From Bordetella genomosp. 4 (lineage in GTDB: Bacteria; Pseudomonadota; Gammaproteobacteria; Burkholderiales; Burkholderiaceae_B), in assembly GCF_002261185.1 (NCBI RefSeq), contig NZ_NEVQ01000008.1, forward strand, positions 264,584 to 328,583: a stretch of DNA of 64,000 bases, written 5' to 3'. Of this stretch, positions 17,974 to 26,868 are shown piece after piece. Within the stretch, counting starts at the first letter, position 1, and each line of letters opens with the position of its first letter. A program made the position numbers and the translations under genes. The notes under the pieces were generated by a model. It saw only the letters and a program-made list of their open reading frames with translations, was not told the DNA's origin and did no database searches.

Positions 17974-18936
17974 TCAACGGTTCCATGGGGATGTTTTCCA
18001 CAGGGCCTGGAATTGCGTTTGCTGTTGCTGCAGCGCCTTGTGGTACTCGTCTCCGGGAATCACCCTGATGTCCTGCTCTGCCTTGCGTGCGTCCTCGATG
18101 AATAAAGGATCGTTGGCAGCTTTTGTGATTAATGCGGCGACCTGCTGTTGACGTTGTGCCGTGATGGCAGCAGGTGCACCGATGCCGCGTAGTGAGCCGG
18201 CTTGTAACGCGTAGCCGGCTTCCGCCAGCGTCGGCAAGTCGGGAGCCGTGGTGGATCGCGTCGCTTTCATGACGCCTAACGTGCGCCAAGGCGAGCCTTG
18301 AGAAAAGGCCAGCGCTTCACTGAGATTCGCGGCAGCAATATCAATGTGTTTGCTAAGCAGCGCGGTGCGTACGTCGGCGGTTCCTTTGAATGGGACATGG
18401 CGTAGCTTGATGCCGGCGGCCTGTTCGAGCATAAGCATGGCGATATGCCCGGCCGAGCCTATGCCGGCTGTCCCATATGTCAGGCCCTCCGGATTGCGTT
18501 TTGCGGCCTCGACGAGGTCGGAAATGGAGCGGATAGGCCAATCGGCATGTACGCTGAATGTCGCGGGGTCATCAACCAGATTGGCGATGAGAGCGAACGA
18601 AGTCAGATCGAATTGGGCATGCCGTTCGATGGGGATGGTCAGCACATTGGGCGTGTTGATGATGCCTAATGTGTAGCCATCCGGCTCGGATCGGGCTACA
18701 TAGCTCATCCCGATTTCGCCACCTGCGCCAGGCTTGTTCAGCACTGTCACGGGTTGACCTGATTGCCGCTCCAATGCGCGGGCAAAAAGACGAGCAGTCA
18801 GGTCGGTGCCGCCCGCCGCGGTGAACGGCACCACCAGCGTGATGGGTTTATGTGGAAAGTCCTGAGCAAATGCCGGTGAGCACGCGATCACACTATGGAT
18901 CGCGAGCAGCCCGGATAAGACGCAAAAGCGATGCAT
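17974..18936 (-). CDS. Bug-family tripartite tricarboxylate receptor (TctC-like), copy 2
   Basis: A 320-residue periplasmic receptor and the first gene of the catabolic operon. A signal peptide ends at PAFAQ, followed by FPHKPITLVVPFTAAGGTDLTAR, LNKPGAGGEIGM, EPDGYTLGIINTPNV, YGTAGIGSAGHIAM and DLPTLAEAGYALQ. It is clearly paralogous to the next gene. The two have diverged enough to suggest different ligands or retained subfunctions. The promoter should lie in the 322-base gap shared with the divergent LysR gene. The substrate is presumably the compound degraded by the enzymes downstream. Confidence 0.92.
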   Translation of the reverse strand: MHRFCVLSGLLAIHSVIACSPAFAQDFPHKPITLVVPFTAAGGTDLTARLFARALERQSGQPVTVLNKPGAGGEIGMSYVARSEPDGYTLGIINTPNVLTIPIERHAQFDLTSFALIANLVDDPATFSVHADWPIRSISDLVEAAKRNPEGLTYGTAGIGSAGHIAMLMLEQAAGIKLRHVPFKGTADVRTALLSKHIDIAAANLSEALAFSQGSPWRTLGVMKATRSTTAPDLPTLAEAGYALQAGSLRGIGAPAAITAQRQQQVAALITKAANDPLFIEDARKAEQDIRVIPGDEYHKALQQQQTQFQALWKTSPWNR

Positions 18937-19258
18937 GGCCCCTCCGGATAGGAAGAAAGTGAAAGTGGATTACTTACACTCAGGCCATGATCAGCCCGGC
19001 GATGGCGCCGGGATCTTTCTACGAAGACCTCTTTTGAAAAAGCGGATATGCATCATGATTAAAACCCCTTGTGATTTTTTAAGCTTTTGAATTCAAACAA
19101 AAACTTTTGCCTTGTCCGTATTCTTCGACACGTCAGGCTTGGTAGGCATCAACGGAAATTGAACCATTTCGTCTAGCCTGGAGAAGATGGTATATATAGA
19201 TCGGGTAATTGAAAAACTCTATTTTTTTGTGTGATTCACAAATATTATTTGTGTACCT
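18937..19258. promoter_or_regulatory. Divergent control region between the Bug operon and the LysR gene
   Basis: There is no gene in these 322 bases. The region contains a G/C-rich hairpin (18995-19001 with 19006-19012) in the leader of the minus-strand operon, an A/T-rich stretch, and the palindrome at 19237-19253 just before the LysR start. Divergent arrangement with a LysR gene is the classical layout for autoregulation plus control of the neighbouring operon. Confidence 0.6.
19237..19253. promoter_or_regulatory. Candidate LysR operator palindrome
   Basis: CACAAATA-T-TATTTGTG is a perfect 8 + 8 inverted repeat with a one-base spacer, ending five bases before the LysR start codon. LysR sites typically have T-N11-A dyads of about this size, and a site here would fit autorepression. 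This is inference from position and symmetry. Confidence 0.55.
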
Positions 19259-20152
19259 ATGTTGAAAGAGCTTCGCACACTGGTGGCCGTCGCCAAGCAC
19301 GGCAGTATTACGGCCGCTGCACAGCACATCGGCTTGACTCAGGCCGCTGCCAGCGCGCAGATTCAGCGCCTGGAAGAATCCTTGCAGACATCGCTGTTTG
19401 ATCGCAGAGGACGCCAAGTGAAGCTCAATGCTGCCGGTGCCGACGCTGTGGCGCGAGCGACCCAGATACTGCATCTTTATGACGAGCTGTGCGATCAGTC
19501 CCAACGCACGGCGTTGCGTGGGCATTTGCGATTGGGGGCGATTCAGAGCATGCAGCGTCAATACCTGCCTCGCATCATTCAGGCATTGGTCGGTGAATAC
19601 CCTGATGTCAGTACTCATCTGGAGCTGGGAGGCTCGATGCCGCTGTTGACCCTGGTCGATCACGGCAAGCTCGATGCTGCGATCGTGGTAAAGCCTTTCT
19701 TCGCTTTGCCACCAGAGTTGAAATGGGTACCTTTACTGCAGGAACCATTCAAAGTGATCTGCCCAGCGGATGTCGCGGGCGATGATTGGCGGCAGATTCT
19801 GAAAACATTGCCCTTTATCCGTTATGACAGCGCGTCCTTTGGCGGACGGGTCGTCGATCGTTTTTTACAGAGCCAGCGTCTGGTGCCTAAATACCAGGTG
19901 GAGTCACAGGATGTAGACGCCATCCTGGAAATGGTGGCGTCTGGGCTGGGCGCCGCGCTGGTGCCGATAAAGGATGTGGGGCGTCATCAGGCATCCGTTC
20001 GCGTTCTCGATCTGGGGGAGCACCAATTGCATCGTGAGGTTGGTGTCGTTCATCCAGCCAACCAACGGCAGGCGCAACTCGTAGCGCAATTCGTGCGCAT
20101 CACCTGCGCACAGATTCGTGAATCGCCGTTCGTGCATCCATTGTTGGAGTGA
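19259..20152 (+). CDS. LysR-family transcriptional regulator
   Basis: A 297-residue regulator. The N-terminal winged helix-turn-helix is clear (LRTLVAVAKHGSITAAAQHIGLTQAAASAQIQRLEESLQTSLFDRRGR, residues ~4-52). A substrate-binding domain follows, from LRLGAIQSM at about residue 90 to the end. It is transcribed divergently from the Bug/aldolase operon, so it probably controls that operon in response to the operon's substrate. The ATG has no evident ribosome site, but the frame starts exactly as family members do. It ends 24 bases before the stop of the convergent PepSY gene. Confidence 0.92.
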   Translation: MLKELRTLVAVAKHGSITAAAQHIGLTQAAASAQIQRLEESLQTSLFDRRGRQVKLNAAGADAVARATQILHLYDELCDQSQRTALRGHLRLGAIQSMQRQYLPRIIQALVGEYPDVSTHLELGGSMPLLTLVDHGKLDAAIVVKPFFALPPELKWVPLLQEPFKVICPADVAGDDWRQILKTLPFIRYDSASFGGRVVDRFLQSQRLVPKYQVESQDVDAILEMVASGLGAALVPIKDVGRHQASVRVLDLGEHQLHREVGVVHPANQRQAQLVAQFVRITCAQIRESPFVHPLLE

Positions 20153-20175
20153 AATCGACTGTGAGGGCGCTGAGA

Positions 20176-21822
20176 TCAAGTGGGCGTTGACGTAGGCAAT
20201 GCCCATACGCTGTCTGGACGCCCACGCGTGGCGCGCCGCGCTGTCATGCGTGCCAGCCAAGCCCATGCAACCGAGGCCAATAATGCCGTGGCATCCACGC
20301 CCAGCGGAGCCACGGTGCCGTACGCCCACCACCCCAGCGATGGCATTGCCCACGCCACCAGCGACGTGAGCGGAATGGCGAGCGTACTCAGCGACGCCAA
20401 CCACAGCAGGTGCACGCTGGCGCGAGCTGCGCCGACGTAAAAACTCCAGGCGATGCAGGCGAAGAAAACCACGTAATAGACGGCCATATGCCATGCGGCC
20501 AGATCGGCGACGATGCCATGCAGCCATTTGCCGGCGGCCATGCTCAGCGATATGCCGCATACACAGCCCAAACAGACGCCAACGGAGGCCGCGGCTATTC
20601 CCCGCGTCGGTTTCGTTTGCATGGGCATGGGCTGCCCCTTGCGTTGGGCTTTGCGCCGCGATTCGATCCAAAGCAGATTTCCCGAGTAAAACAGGAACGC
20701 GCCCGCCAGGCCCAGTACAAAGTACAGCCAACGCACCGGCGTGCCTCCAAAATTGGCAAAGTGCAGGGTAAAGAAACTGGTCAGCGTGACTGCCGCTGGG
20801 GACTGTTGGCCGGGCAATAGCTCGGTATCCAGGATGTTTCCTGAATACGGATCGACTCTGACGAGTCCGCCTTGATCCGATCTCGCGATGTCTTTGTCGT
20901 CAAAACCCCAGATGCGCACGGTGGCTCGAGGGCCGGTGACTTGGGTGTATTGCATGGTCCTGGGCACAAAATCGGGGGCGATAGCCTTGACCTTTGCCAG
21001 CAACTCCGCAGGAGGCAGCATCGCCGCAGGATTGCGCGGTACGGGTTTGGCCTGTACATCCGGTTGTGCTGCTGGTGCCGGTCCGCGCCAGATGGATTCG
21101 AGTTTGCCGCCATGGATCATCGGATCCTGGATCGCGAAAATATCGTCGTGAAAGGCGAATACGATCGAGGTCAACGCCATGATGATGTGAAACGGCAAGC
21201 TGGCCAGGCCGATCAGGTTGTGCGCATCGAGCCACATGCGTTTCAGATTCGGCCCGATGTGCAGCGCGAACAGACTCTTCGCGAGCGTGGGCAGCAGCAC
21301 AATCAGGCCAGATACCAGTGCGACCGCATAGAGCGCAGCGATGACGCCCATGACGCGGCGATAGGGATCGATATCCTCGGGCAGCCCGACGACGCGATGC
21401 AGCGTATCGATAAATTCGGGCAGAGCCGAGGGCGTATGTTGTTCGACCACGACGCGATCGTTGGTGAGGCGTGCGGCAAAGTGCTGTGCATGGGCTTGCC
21501 CGTCGTGGCCGGAGGGCTGGACTCCTGCAGGCAGTTCTCGCCAGGCGAGCGGGGCAGGGACGTTTTCGCCGTCCTGGAGATACAGTATGAAGTCGCGGCT
21601 GGCTTTGGGGCGTTCCTGCAATACTTGCTCGATCAGTCGCGGAGCATCAGCCAGCGTGCTGGACTCCAGGCCAGGTGAGGGCGGCGATACCCAACGCGCG
21701 ATGGGATCTTTGAATACGGTCAGTGCGCCCGCGTAAAAAGCGATGAACAGTGCCATGCCGGAAATGATGCCGGTCCAGGTATGCAGGCTCTTGTAGAGGC
21801 GAACGATGTCGGGACGAACCAT
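20176..21822 (-). CDS. PepSY-domain integral membrane protein (iron-uptake associated), copy 1
   Basis: A 548-residue protein of the PepSY-associated transmembrane family. The first helix bears LYKSLHTWTGIISGMALFIAFYAGALTVF, matching the family's conserved HxWxGl start. Further helices lie near residues 155-180, 205-225 (LIGLASLPFHIIMALTSIV) and 340-360, with several more at the C-terminus. These proteins are coded with TonB-dependent siderophore receptors and some are thought to help release or reduce ferric iron in the periplasm. It is the last gene of the minus-strand unit led by the receptor gene. A second PepSY gene of the same type lies at 25189. Confidence 0.87.
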   Translation of the reverse strand: MVRPDIVRLYKSLHTWTGIISGMALFIAFYAGALTVFKDPIARWVSPPSPGLESSTLADAPRLIEQVLQERPKASRDFILYLQDGENVPAPLAWRELPAGVQPSGHDGQAHAQHFAARLTNDRVVVEQHTPSALPEFIDTLHRVVGLPEDIDPYRRVMGVIAALYAVALVSGLIVLLPTLAKSLFALHIGPNLKRMWLDAHNLIGLASLPFHIIMALTSIVFAFHDDIFAIQDPMIHGGKLESIWRGPAPAAQPDVQAKPVPRNPAAMLPPAELLAKVKAIAPDFVPRTMQYTQVTGPRATVRIWGFDDKDIARSDQGGLVRVDPYSGNILDTELLPGQQSPAAVTLTSFFTLHFANFGGTPVRWLYFVLGLAGAFLFYSGNLLWIESRRKAQRKGQPMPMQTKPTRGIAAASVGVCLGCVCGISLSMAAGKWLHGIVADLAAWHMAVYYVVFFACIAWSFYVGAARASVHLLWLASLSTLAIPLTSLVAWAMPSLGWWAYGTVAPLGVDATALLASVAWAWLARMTARRATRGRPDSVWALPTSTPT

Positions 21823-21868
21823 GGATGAGCTGTGTCGCGATGTCAGGGCGTGGATACGGTGGACGTGG

Positions 21869-22216
21869 TCATGTGGCGGGCCATGTCAGGGCGTCGAGGC
21901 AGCGGACGCATGTCACATGCCGCACCACGTCAGGCGCATAGAGCAGCGCATACGCCAACAGCGTGGCTGCGCCCAGCCACAGCCAGGTGCGCAGGCCATT
22001 GCGAAATAAATAGCACAGACTCAGTACGCCCATCCAGACGGGAGGCACGATCCACATCGCAAATTGGGCAGCGATCATGGGTGCGGCCGACGACAGGCGC
22101 ATGACGGCGCCACCGGCTGCGAGCGCGAGCGCCAATCCCAGCACTGTGCCGGCAATGGTTTTGGAGACCCAGTCTCGTTGTATTTTTGCGGGACGCTCAG
22201 CCATGGGTGGGGTCAT
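21869..22216 (-). CDS. Small hydrophobic membrane protein of the siderophore receptor operon
   Basis: A 115-residue protein with three predicted membrane helices (IAGTVLGLALALAAGGAVM, FAMWIVPPVWMGVLSLCYLF and LWLGAATLLAYALLYA). Size, topology and position between a TonB receptor and a PepSY gene resemble the DUF3649-type proteins of such operons, but I cannot confirm the family. A second ATG at 22204 would cut its overlap with the upstream gene from 20 to eight bases. Its C-terminus has two Cys residues (VTCVRCLD), which could bind metal. Confidence 0.7.
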   Translation of the reverse strand: MTPPMAERPAKIQRDWVSKTIAGTVLGLALALAAGGAVMRLSSAAPMIAAQFAMWIVPPVWMGVLSLCYLFRNGLRTWLWLGAATLLAYALLYAPDVVRHVTCVRCLDALTWPAT

Positions 22217-22484
22217 CTTGTCGATGCGCCTGGCGGGCCCGCCAGACAGGGCCGATCGCGGGGATCAGGCTAAAAGTCAGCATCAGCAGCGTCGCAATGA
22301 CAAAGACAGATGCCACAGGGCGCATGGCCTGCCACGCGGCCCAGAACGATGCCGCGATGAGCACGAGCCCAAGCCAGCCACAACCCGCCGGCAGGCGGCG
22401 CCCGTCGCGCCATTCCTGATTAGGATGACGGAGTACGACGCAGATCGTGCCCAGTGTTCCCAATAGGAGAGCGAGTGCAAGCAT
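22197..22484 (-). CDS. Small membrane protein (DUF3325-like) of the siderophore receptor operon
   Basis: A 95-residue protein with three helices: MLALALLLGTLGTICVV, LGLVLIAASFWAAWQAM, and VFVIATLLMLTFSLIPAIGPVW. Between the first two, HPNQEWRDGRRLPAG is a cytoplasmic or periplasmic loop. The layout matches DUF3325 proteins, which accompany PepSY genes and TonB-dependent receptors. It starts two bases after the receptor stop codon and overlaps the next gene, so the four genes form one operon. The function is unknown beyond the association with iron uptake. Confidence 0.72.
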   Translation of the reverse strand: MLALALLLGTLGTICVVLRHPNQEWRDGRRLPAGCGWLGLVLIAASFWAAWQAMRPVASVFVIATLLMLTFSLIPAIGPVWRARQAHRQDDPTHG

Positions 22485-22486
22485 GA

Positions 22487-24622
22487 TCAGAACGCGATAG
22501 TGGCCGACAGGCGGAAGGTTCGAGGCGCCGACAGCATGGCAAAATTATCGTTGAAGACGCCCGACCAGTAGTCGTGGTCAAACACGTTGTCGACATAGGC
22601 GCGGAACGTGACGGGCGTGTTGTGGATTCGGGTGGCGTAGGCCGCACCGACGTCAAAGCGATACCAGGCGGGCAGTTTGATAGTGTTGGTCGAGTTCAGA
22701 TATTGCTCGCCCACGCGTGTCACACGGCCATTCACGCTCAGGCCTTGTACGGGAGTGCGCCATTCTGCGCCCAGCGTGATCGCGGTTTTCGGCACGCCAT
22801 AGACTGTATTGCCCTGCAGGGCCGCGGTGTTGCGATGGTAGCGGGCATCGGTGTAGGTGAAACCGCCCAGCAGCGACACGGTGTCGGTCAGTTGGCCGGA
22901 GAAACTCCACTCGAAACCCTGGTTACGCTGCTCCCCGTCCACGCTTTGCGTGTTGGTGTCGGCATTCGTGATGACCGATGGCTGTTCGATGCGGAACAGG
23001 CTGAAGGTATTCAACATACTGTCCGCACGGATCTTGAGGCCGATTTCACCCTGCTTGGTGCGATAGGGTGAAAACTGTTCGCCTGCATTGGCATACCCCG
23101 TACCGACGGTAGCACCAGGTGAGAGGCCTTCGATATAGTTCGCGTAGAGCGCCACATCGTCGCCCCAAGGTTTATAGACGATGCCGAAAGCCGGGGTGAT
23201 CGTTGATTTTTTGCTGTCTGAGACTTTCTGCTCGACGCTTTGATAACGTGCGCCCAGTGTGACCAGCAGCTTGTCGTCGAATATCCCCATCGTGTCAGCC
23301 AGCGCGACACCTTTGTAAACGTTGTCGGTATTGAGGGCGGCGCCGTTGGGGCCTACTGGGACGTCGGGTGAAACGGGGTCGTAGATATTCTGCGCCCAGC
23401 CGGTGTTGGCGGTGCTGGACAGCCAGTATTTATAGGTCATCTGGTTCAGCGCCATGGTGACCTTGTGCGAGACGGGGCCGGTTTGCAATTGCGTTTTCAG
23501 GCCGAGCTCTGCGGTGCGCGTGTGCGTGATGCTATTGATGTTGTAGACGTACCCCGTGGCGTCGCCGTCCTCGTTGTTCACGACCACGCGTGTGCCGAAC
23601 TGCAAGCCGTTTGCGACGGTGTTGGCGGCGCCAAAGGCGGCATAGGCGCTGGTTTTATCGTTGAATTGATACTCGCCACGCATCAAGAAACCCGAAGTCC
23701 GCGAGTAACCGCGCGTACCGCGAAACATATTCGTGCTGGAGTCAGGCGGACTGACCAGGTAGCCCAGTTTGGCCATGGAATACTGCGCGGGGCTGCCGTT
23801 CTCGATGTCCTCGCGGTTGGAATACGCATCCAGTTGCAGGTTGAAGTCGTCGCCCTGATAGTCCAGCGCCAATGCACCTAGCGTGCGCCCTTTCTTTTGG
23901 CCGGATACGCCGGTCTCGCCATCGCCGTATACCCCGTTGAACCGGATGCCCCAGCGATCGTCGTCCCCGAACCGCCGGCCCAGGTCGACCTGTTGCTGGA
24001 AATACGATTTCGACGAGTACGTAGTGGTGAATTCTGTAATGGGCTCGCTGCCGGCGCGTTTGGTCACTAGATTGATCATGCCGCCGACGCCGCCACTAGG
24101 CGAAATGCCGCCCAGCATGGCGTTGGGGCCGTTCAGGACTTCGACGCGTTCGATGAATTCCATCGGGACGTGGCTGATGGGCAATATGCCGTACATGCCG
24201 TTCAGGCCGATATCCGTTGCCGTGACGCCAAAACCGCGAATGGTGAAGTTCTCGATCAAATGCCCGCCGTTGGTCGTGTACTGCACCGACGGATCGTTCA
24301 GCAGGACATCGCCCAGGCTCATGGCAATCTGGTCTTGGGCCAATTCGGAGGTATACGACTTGACGCTGAAGGCCGCATCCATGACGTTGGCGTTGCCCAA
24401 TATCCCGAGCCGCGCGCCCGTGGCGGTCTTGCCGCCAGGCGCAACCGCAGGCAGGTTGTTGTCGCTTTCGCTCGTGCCAGTGACTTTGACGTCCGGCAGC
24501 GTCACCGTCGCCTCCGCGGCGTTTTGAGATTGGGCTGCGGCGGACAAATGGGCACCCATCATGGCCAGGGCGGACAAGCAGGCAAGCGTGGTGACGCGTC
24601 GGTTCGGGAGGCGGGATTTCAT
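22487..24622 (-). CDS. TonB-dependent siderophore receptor
   Basis: A 711-residue outer membrane receptor. A signal peptide ending near SAAAQS is followed by a plug domain (SLGDVLLNDPSVQYTTNGG, IENFTIRGFG, VEVLNGPNAMLGG, GGMINLVTKR) and a 22-strand barrel with the siderophore-type end (VDNVFDHDYW, then RLSATIAF with the C-terminal Phe recognised by the BAM machinery). It imports a ferric siderophore using TonB energy. The frame extends to 24850. ATG 24622 gives the proper signal peptide, although no start has a good ribosome site. It leads a minus-strand unit of four genes and is divergent from a second PepSY unit. The siderophore cannot be named. Confidence 0.92.
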   Translation of the reverse strand: MKSRLPNRRVTTLACLSALAMMGAHLSAAAQSQNAAEATVTLPDVKVTGTSESDNNLPAVAPGGKTATGARLGILGNANVMDAAFSVKSYTSELAQDQIAMSLGDVLLNDPSVQYTTNGGHLIENFTIRGFGVTATDIGLNGMYGILPISHVPMEFIERVEVLNGPNAMLGGISPSGGVGGMINLVTKRAGSEPITEFTTTYSSKSYFQQQVDLGRRFGDDDRWGIRFNGVYGDGETGVSGQKKGRTLGALALDYQGDDFNLQLDAYSNREDIENGSPAQYSMAKLGYLVSPPDSSTNMFRGTRGYSRTSGFLMRGEYQFNDKTSAYAAFGAANTVANGLQFGTRVVVNNEDGDATGYVYNINSITHTRTAELGLKTQLQTGPVSHKVTMALNQMTYKYWLSSTANTGWAQNIYDPVSPDVPVGPNGAALNTDNVYKGVALADTMGIFDDKLLVTLGARYQSVEQKVSDSKKSTITPAFGIVYKPWGDDVALYANYIEGLSPGATVGTGYANAGEQFSPYRTKQGEIGLKIRADSMLNTFSLFRIEQPSVITNADTNTQSVDGEQRNQGFEWSFSGQLTDTVSLLGGFTYTDARYHRNTAALQGNTVYGVPKTAITLGAEWRTPVQGLSVNGRVTRVGEQYLNSTNTIKLPAWYRFDVGAAYATRIHNTPVTFRAYVDNVFDHDYWSGVFNDNFAMLSAPRTFRLSATIAF

Positions 24623-24771
24623 TGGAAACGAGATGCGAGGATGTGGATCCCCTGCCATATTTTTTTGGTGAGATACGGACGGCGGGCAGGGGAGATAAAA
24701 ACCTCTGAATTCTAAACAAGAATCAATCTTATAATCAAAGTTTAAAATTTTCTTTCTTCTATGCGGTTTTG

Positions 24772-24785
24772 TGTCAATATTGACA
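24772..24785. promoter_or_regulatory. 14-bp palindrome between divergent iron-uptake units
   Basis: TGTCAATATTGACA is perfectly self-complementary. It lies 150 bases from the receptor start and 82 bases from the divergent small membrane gene. It does not match the 19-bp Fur consensus. It is a candidate operator for a shared regulator of both units. Confidence 0.45.
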
Positions 24786-24866
24786 GTTAGCTGAAAAAAG
24801 AGGGCTGGGCGAGAGCTGCCCAGCGGGCTGGTGACGCGGCATCGGCGCAAGACTCGCGTATCGAAT

Positions 24867-25154
24867 ATGACGACAGAACAGATTCACATCGCCGGGCGTA
24901 TTGGGGCGGCTTTGCTGGGAGGCTATGTCTTCACCTGGGGTGGGATTGCCTTGGGGATGGCCGGCCTGTTTGCGGCAGGGATGGAGTTCCACGACGCCGA
25001 ACACTTGTGCAACATCCTGGGATTCCTGGTGTTCCTGGTGGTTTTTCTATGGGCGTTTGCCGCCCGCAGCATGCCGCGCGTGTGGCTGGTGCTATTGGGT
25101 GGCGGTGGCTTGATGACGGCATCGGCTTCCTTGATTCAGCACATGTTGGTCTGA
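24867..25154 (+). CDS. DUF3649-like small membrane protein
   Basis: A 95-residue protein with three helices. The segment GRIGAALLGGYVFTWGGIALG starts the first, HDAEHLCNILGFLVFLVVFLWAFAARSMPRVW is highly typical of DUF3649 proteins, and LVLLGGGGLMTASASLIQHMLV ends it. These are found with PepSY and DUF3325 genes beside siderophore receptors. ATG 24867 is preferred over 24831 because it starts at the conserved region; no ribosome site is evident. It is the first gene of a three-gene plus-strand unit that mirrors the receptor operon. Confidence 0.82.
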   Translation: MTTEQIHIAGRIGAALLGGYVFTWGGIALGMAGLFAAGMEFHDAEHLCNILGFLVFLVVFLWAFAARSMPRVWLVLLGGGGLMTASASLIQHMLV

Positions 25155-25188
25155 ACCGACGACGATTAAAAAGAGACCGGAGTCTCCT

Positions 25189-26868
25189 ATGTTCCAGAAT
25201 TTACGTCTCAGCATGGCCTGGTTGCACACCTGGTTCGGGCTCGTGCTGGGGTTTGTGTTGATGATCGTGTTTTTCTTTGGCGCCTTGTCGGTGTTTGACC
25301 GCGAGATCGATCGTTGGGCGATCCCGTCCTCGCGTTTCGAGGCGCAACCCATGCCGTCGTTCGATCAGATGCTCAAGCCTGTTTTCGAAACGATGCAGCC
25401 CTCGGCCGAACGGATCGATCAACTGCGCAACAAGGTCAATGGTCCTGTTCCCACGCACTTTACGACGCCGTCAGTCTGGGGCGCGTACACCACGCATCGG
25501 GATCCTGTGCTGGGCTTGTTCGTCGGCTATGAGGTGCCCAACGCCAAAGAGCACGATACGCGTGTGTTTGCCCTGCGCACCATTGATCCGCGTTCCGGAG
25601 CATCCTTGCCGGACGATAGGCTCAAGATCGGCAGCAGCTTTTTCTATCCCATGCACTACAGCCTGACTTTCTATTGGAAGAATGTAGGCTATTGGATCGT
25701 AGGGTTGGCGGCGCTGATCATGTTGGCGGCTCTGGTCAGCGGCGTGATCATGCATCGCAAGCTGTTTCGCGAGCTGTTCACTTTCCGACCCAATAAAAAC
25801 AAGCAGCGCAGCCTGCTGGATCTGCACAATCTCACCGGCGTGGTGGCGTTGCCGTTCCATTTTTTCTTTGCCTTTACCGGCCTGGTGATCTTTGCGGGGA
25901 TTTATTTTCCCATCACGCATACGCAGTTGGAACCGTTGCATGAGCTGCACGAGCGCCTGGATGCCGAGGAAACGGGACTGCCGCATGACCGGGCCGGCGT
26001 TGCTGCGCCGATGGCCTCTGTCGACGCGATGGTGGTCGAGGCGCAACGCCGCTGGGCAGAAAAGGGCATGGCCGGAGAGGTCGGTTTCTTGGCCATGCGG
26101 CACGTCGGTGACGCGAATGGCTACGTCAGTATTTATCGCGCAGGCACGGATCGTATTGCCTTGACCGGCGAAGGGATTCACTTCAAGGCGTCCACGGGTG
26201 AACTGCTGCGCGAGGACCCGCCGAGCAGTGCGGTCGATAGCGTCAACGAGTTTCTGACGGGTCTGCATTTGCAGCACTTCCGTCATTGGCTGCTGCGGTG
26301 GCTGTATGTGTTGGGCGGACTGATGGGATGCGTGTGCATCGCCACGGGCTTTTTATTCTTCGTCGAAAAACGCAAACGGCAACACGCCAAGCAGGGCAGC
26401 CAAGGGGCGCGTGTGGTGGATGCACTGGCGGTGACGACAGTGACAGGCATGGTAGTCGCGACATTGGGAATTTTGATTGCCAATCGATTGCTGCCTGATT
26501 CCATGGGCGCGGGCTGGCCGGAGCGGCAGGCGATGGAACGCTATATTTTCTGGGGCGTCTGGGCGCTCGCCATGGTGCATGCGTTCTGGCGGTCGGCGCC
26601 GGTGGCGCAGGGACGGCTGAATCCGGCGTGGCGTGAGCAATGTCTCGCGGTCGCTGGGCTGGCCGTCGTAGCGGTGTTGCTCAACTGGGCCACGACGGGC
26701 GATCACTTGCTGCGCACGTTGAGCGCTGGCTACTGGCCGGTGGCGGGTGTGGATTTGTTTATGCTGGCAGGTGCGATGGTCGCTTTGTTTGCGGCTCGCA
26801 AACTGAAGCAGCGCGCGCAACGAGCGCCCGTGTTGCAGCCAGAATCCTCGGGGCCTGCACATGCCTGA
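25189..26868 (+). CDS. PepSY-domain integral membrane protein (iron-uptake associated), copy 2
   Basis: A 559-residue PepSY-associated membrane protein. The conserved first helix is LRLSMAWLHTWFGLVLGFVLMIVFFFGALSVF. A periplasmic part with PepSY features follows, then the LHNLTGVVALPFHFFFAFTGLVIFAG helix, LRWLYVLGGLMGCVCIATGFLFF, and four further helices to the end. GGAG lies seven bases before the ATG. It sits between DUF3649 and DUF3325 genes, the standard small module next to siderophore receptors. It is a distant paralogue of the protein coded at 20176-21822 on the other side of the receptor, so one receptor may be served by two inner-membrane modules. Confidence 0.9.
   Translation: MFQNLRLSMAWLHTWFGLVLGFVLMIVFFFGALSVFDREIDRWAIPSSRFEAQPMPSFDQMLKPVFETMQPSAERIDQLRNKVNGPVPTHFTTPSVWGAYTTHRDPVLGLFVGYEVPNAKEHDTRVFALRTIDPRSGASLPDDRLKIGSSFFYPMHYSLTFYWKNVGYWIVGLAALIMLAALVSGVIMHRKLFRELFTFRPNKNKQRSLLDLHNLTGVVALPFHFFFAFTGLVIFAGIYFPITHTQLEPLHELHERLDAEETGLPHDRAGVAAPMASVDAMVVEAQRRWAEKGMAGEVGFLAMRHVGDANGYVSIYRAGTDRIALTGEGIHFKASTGELLREDPPSSAVDSVNEFLTGLHLQHFRHWLLRWLYVLGGLMGCVCIATGFLFFVEKRKRQHAKQGSQGARVVDALAVTTVTGMVVATLGILIANRLLPDSMGAGWPERQAMERYIFWGVWALAMVHAFWRSAPVAQGRLNPAWREQCLAVAGLAVVAVLLNWATTGDHLLRTLSAGYWPVAGVDLFMLAGAMVALFAARKLKQRAQRAPVLQPESSGPAHA

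Noticed and set aside
24623..24866. Fur box between the divergent iron-type operons
   Set aside because: No stretch matches the 19-bp Fur consensus well enough by eye; only the unrelated 14-bp palindrome stands out.
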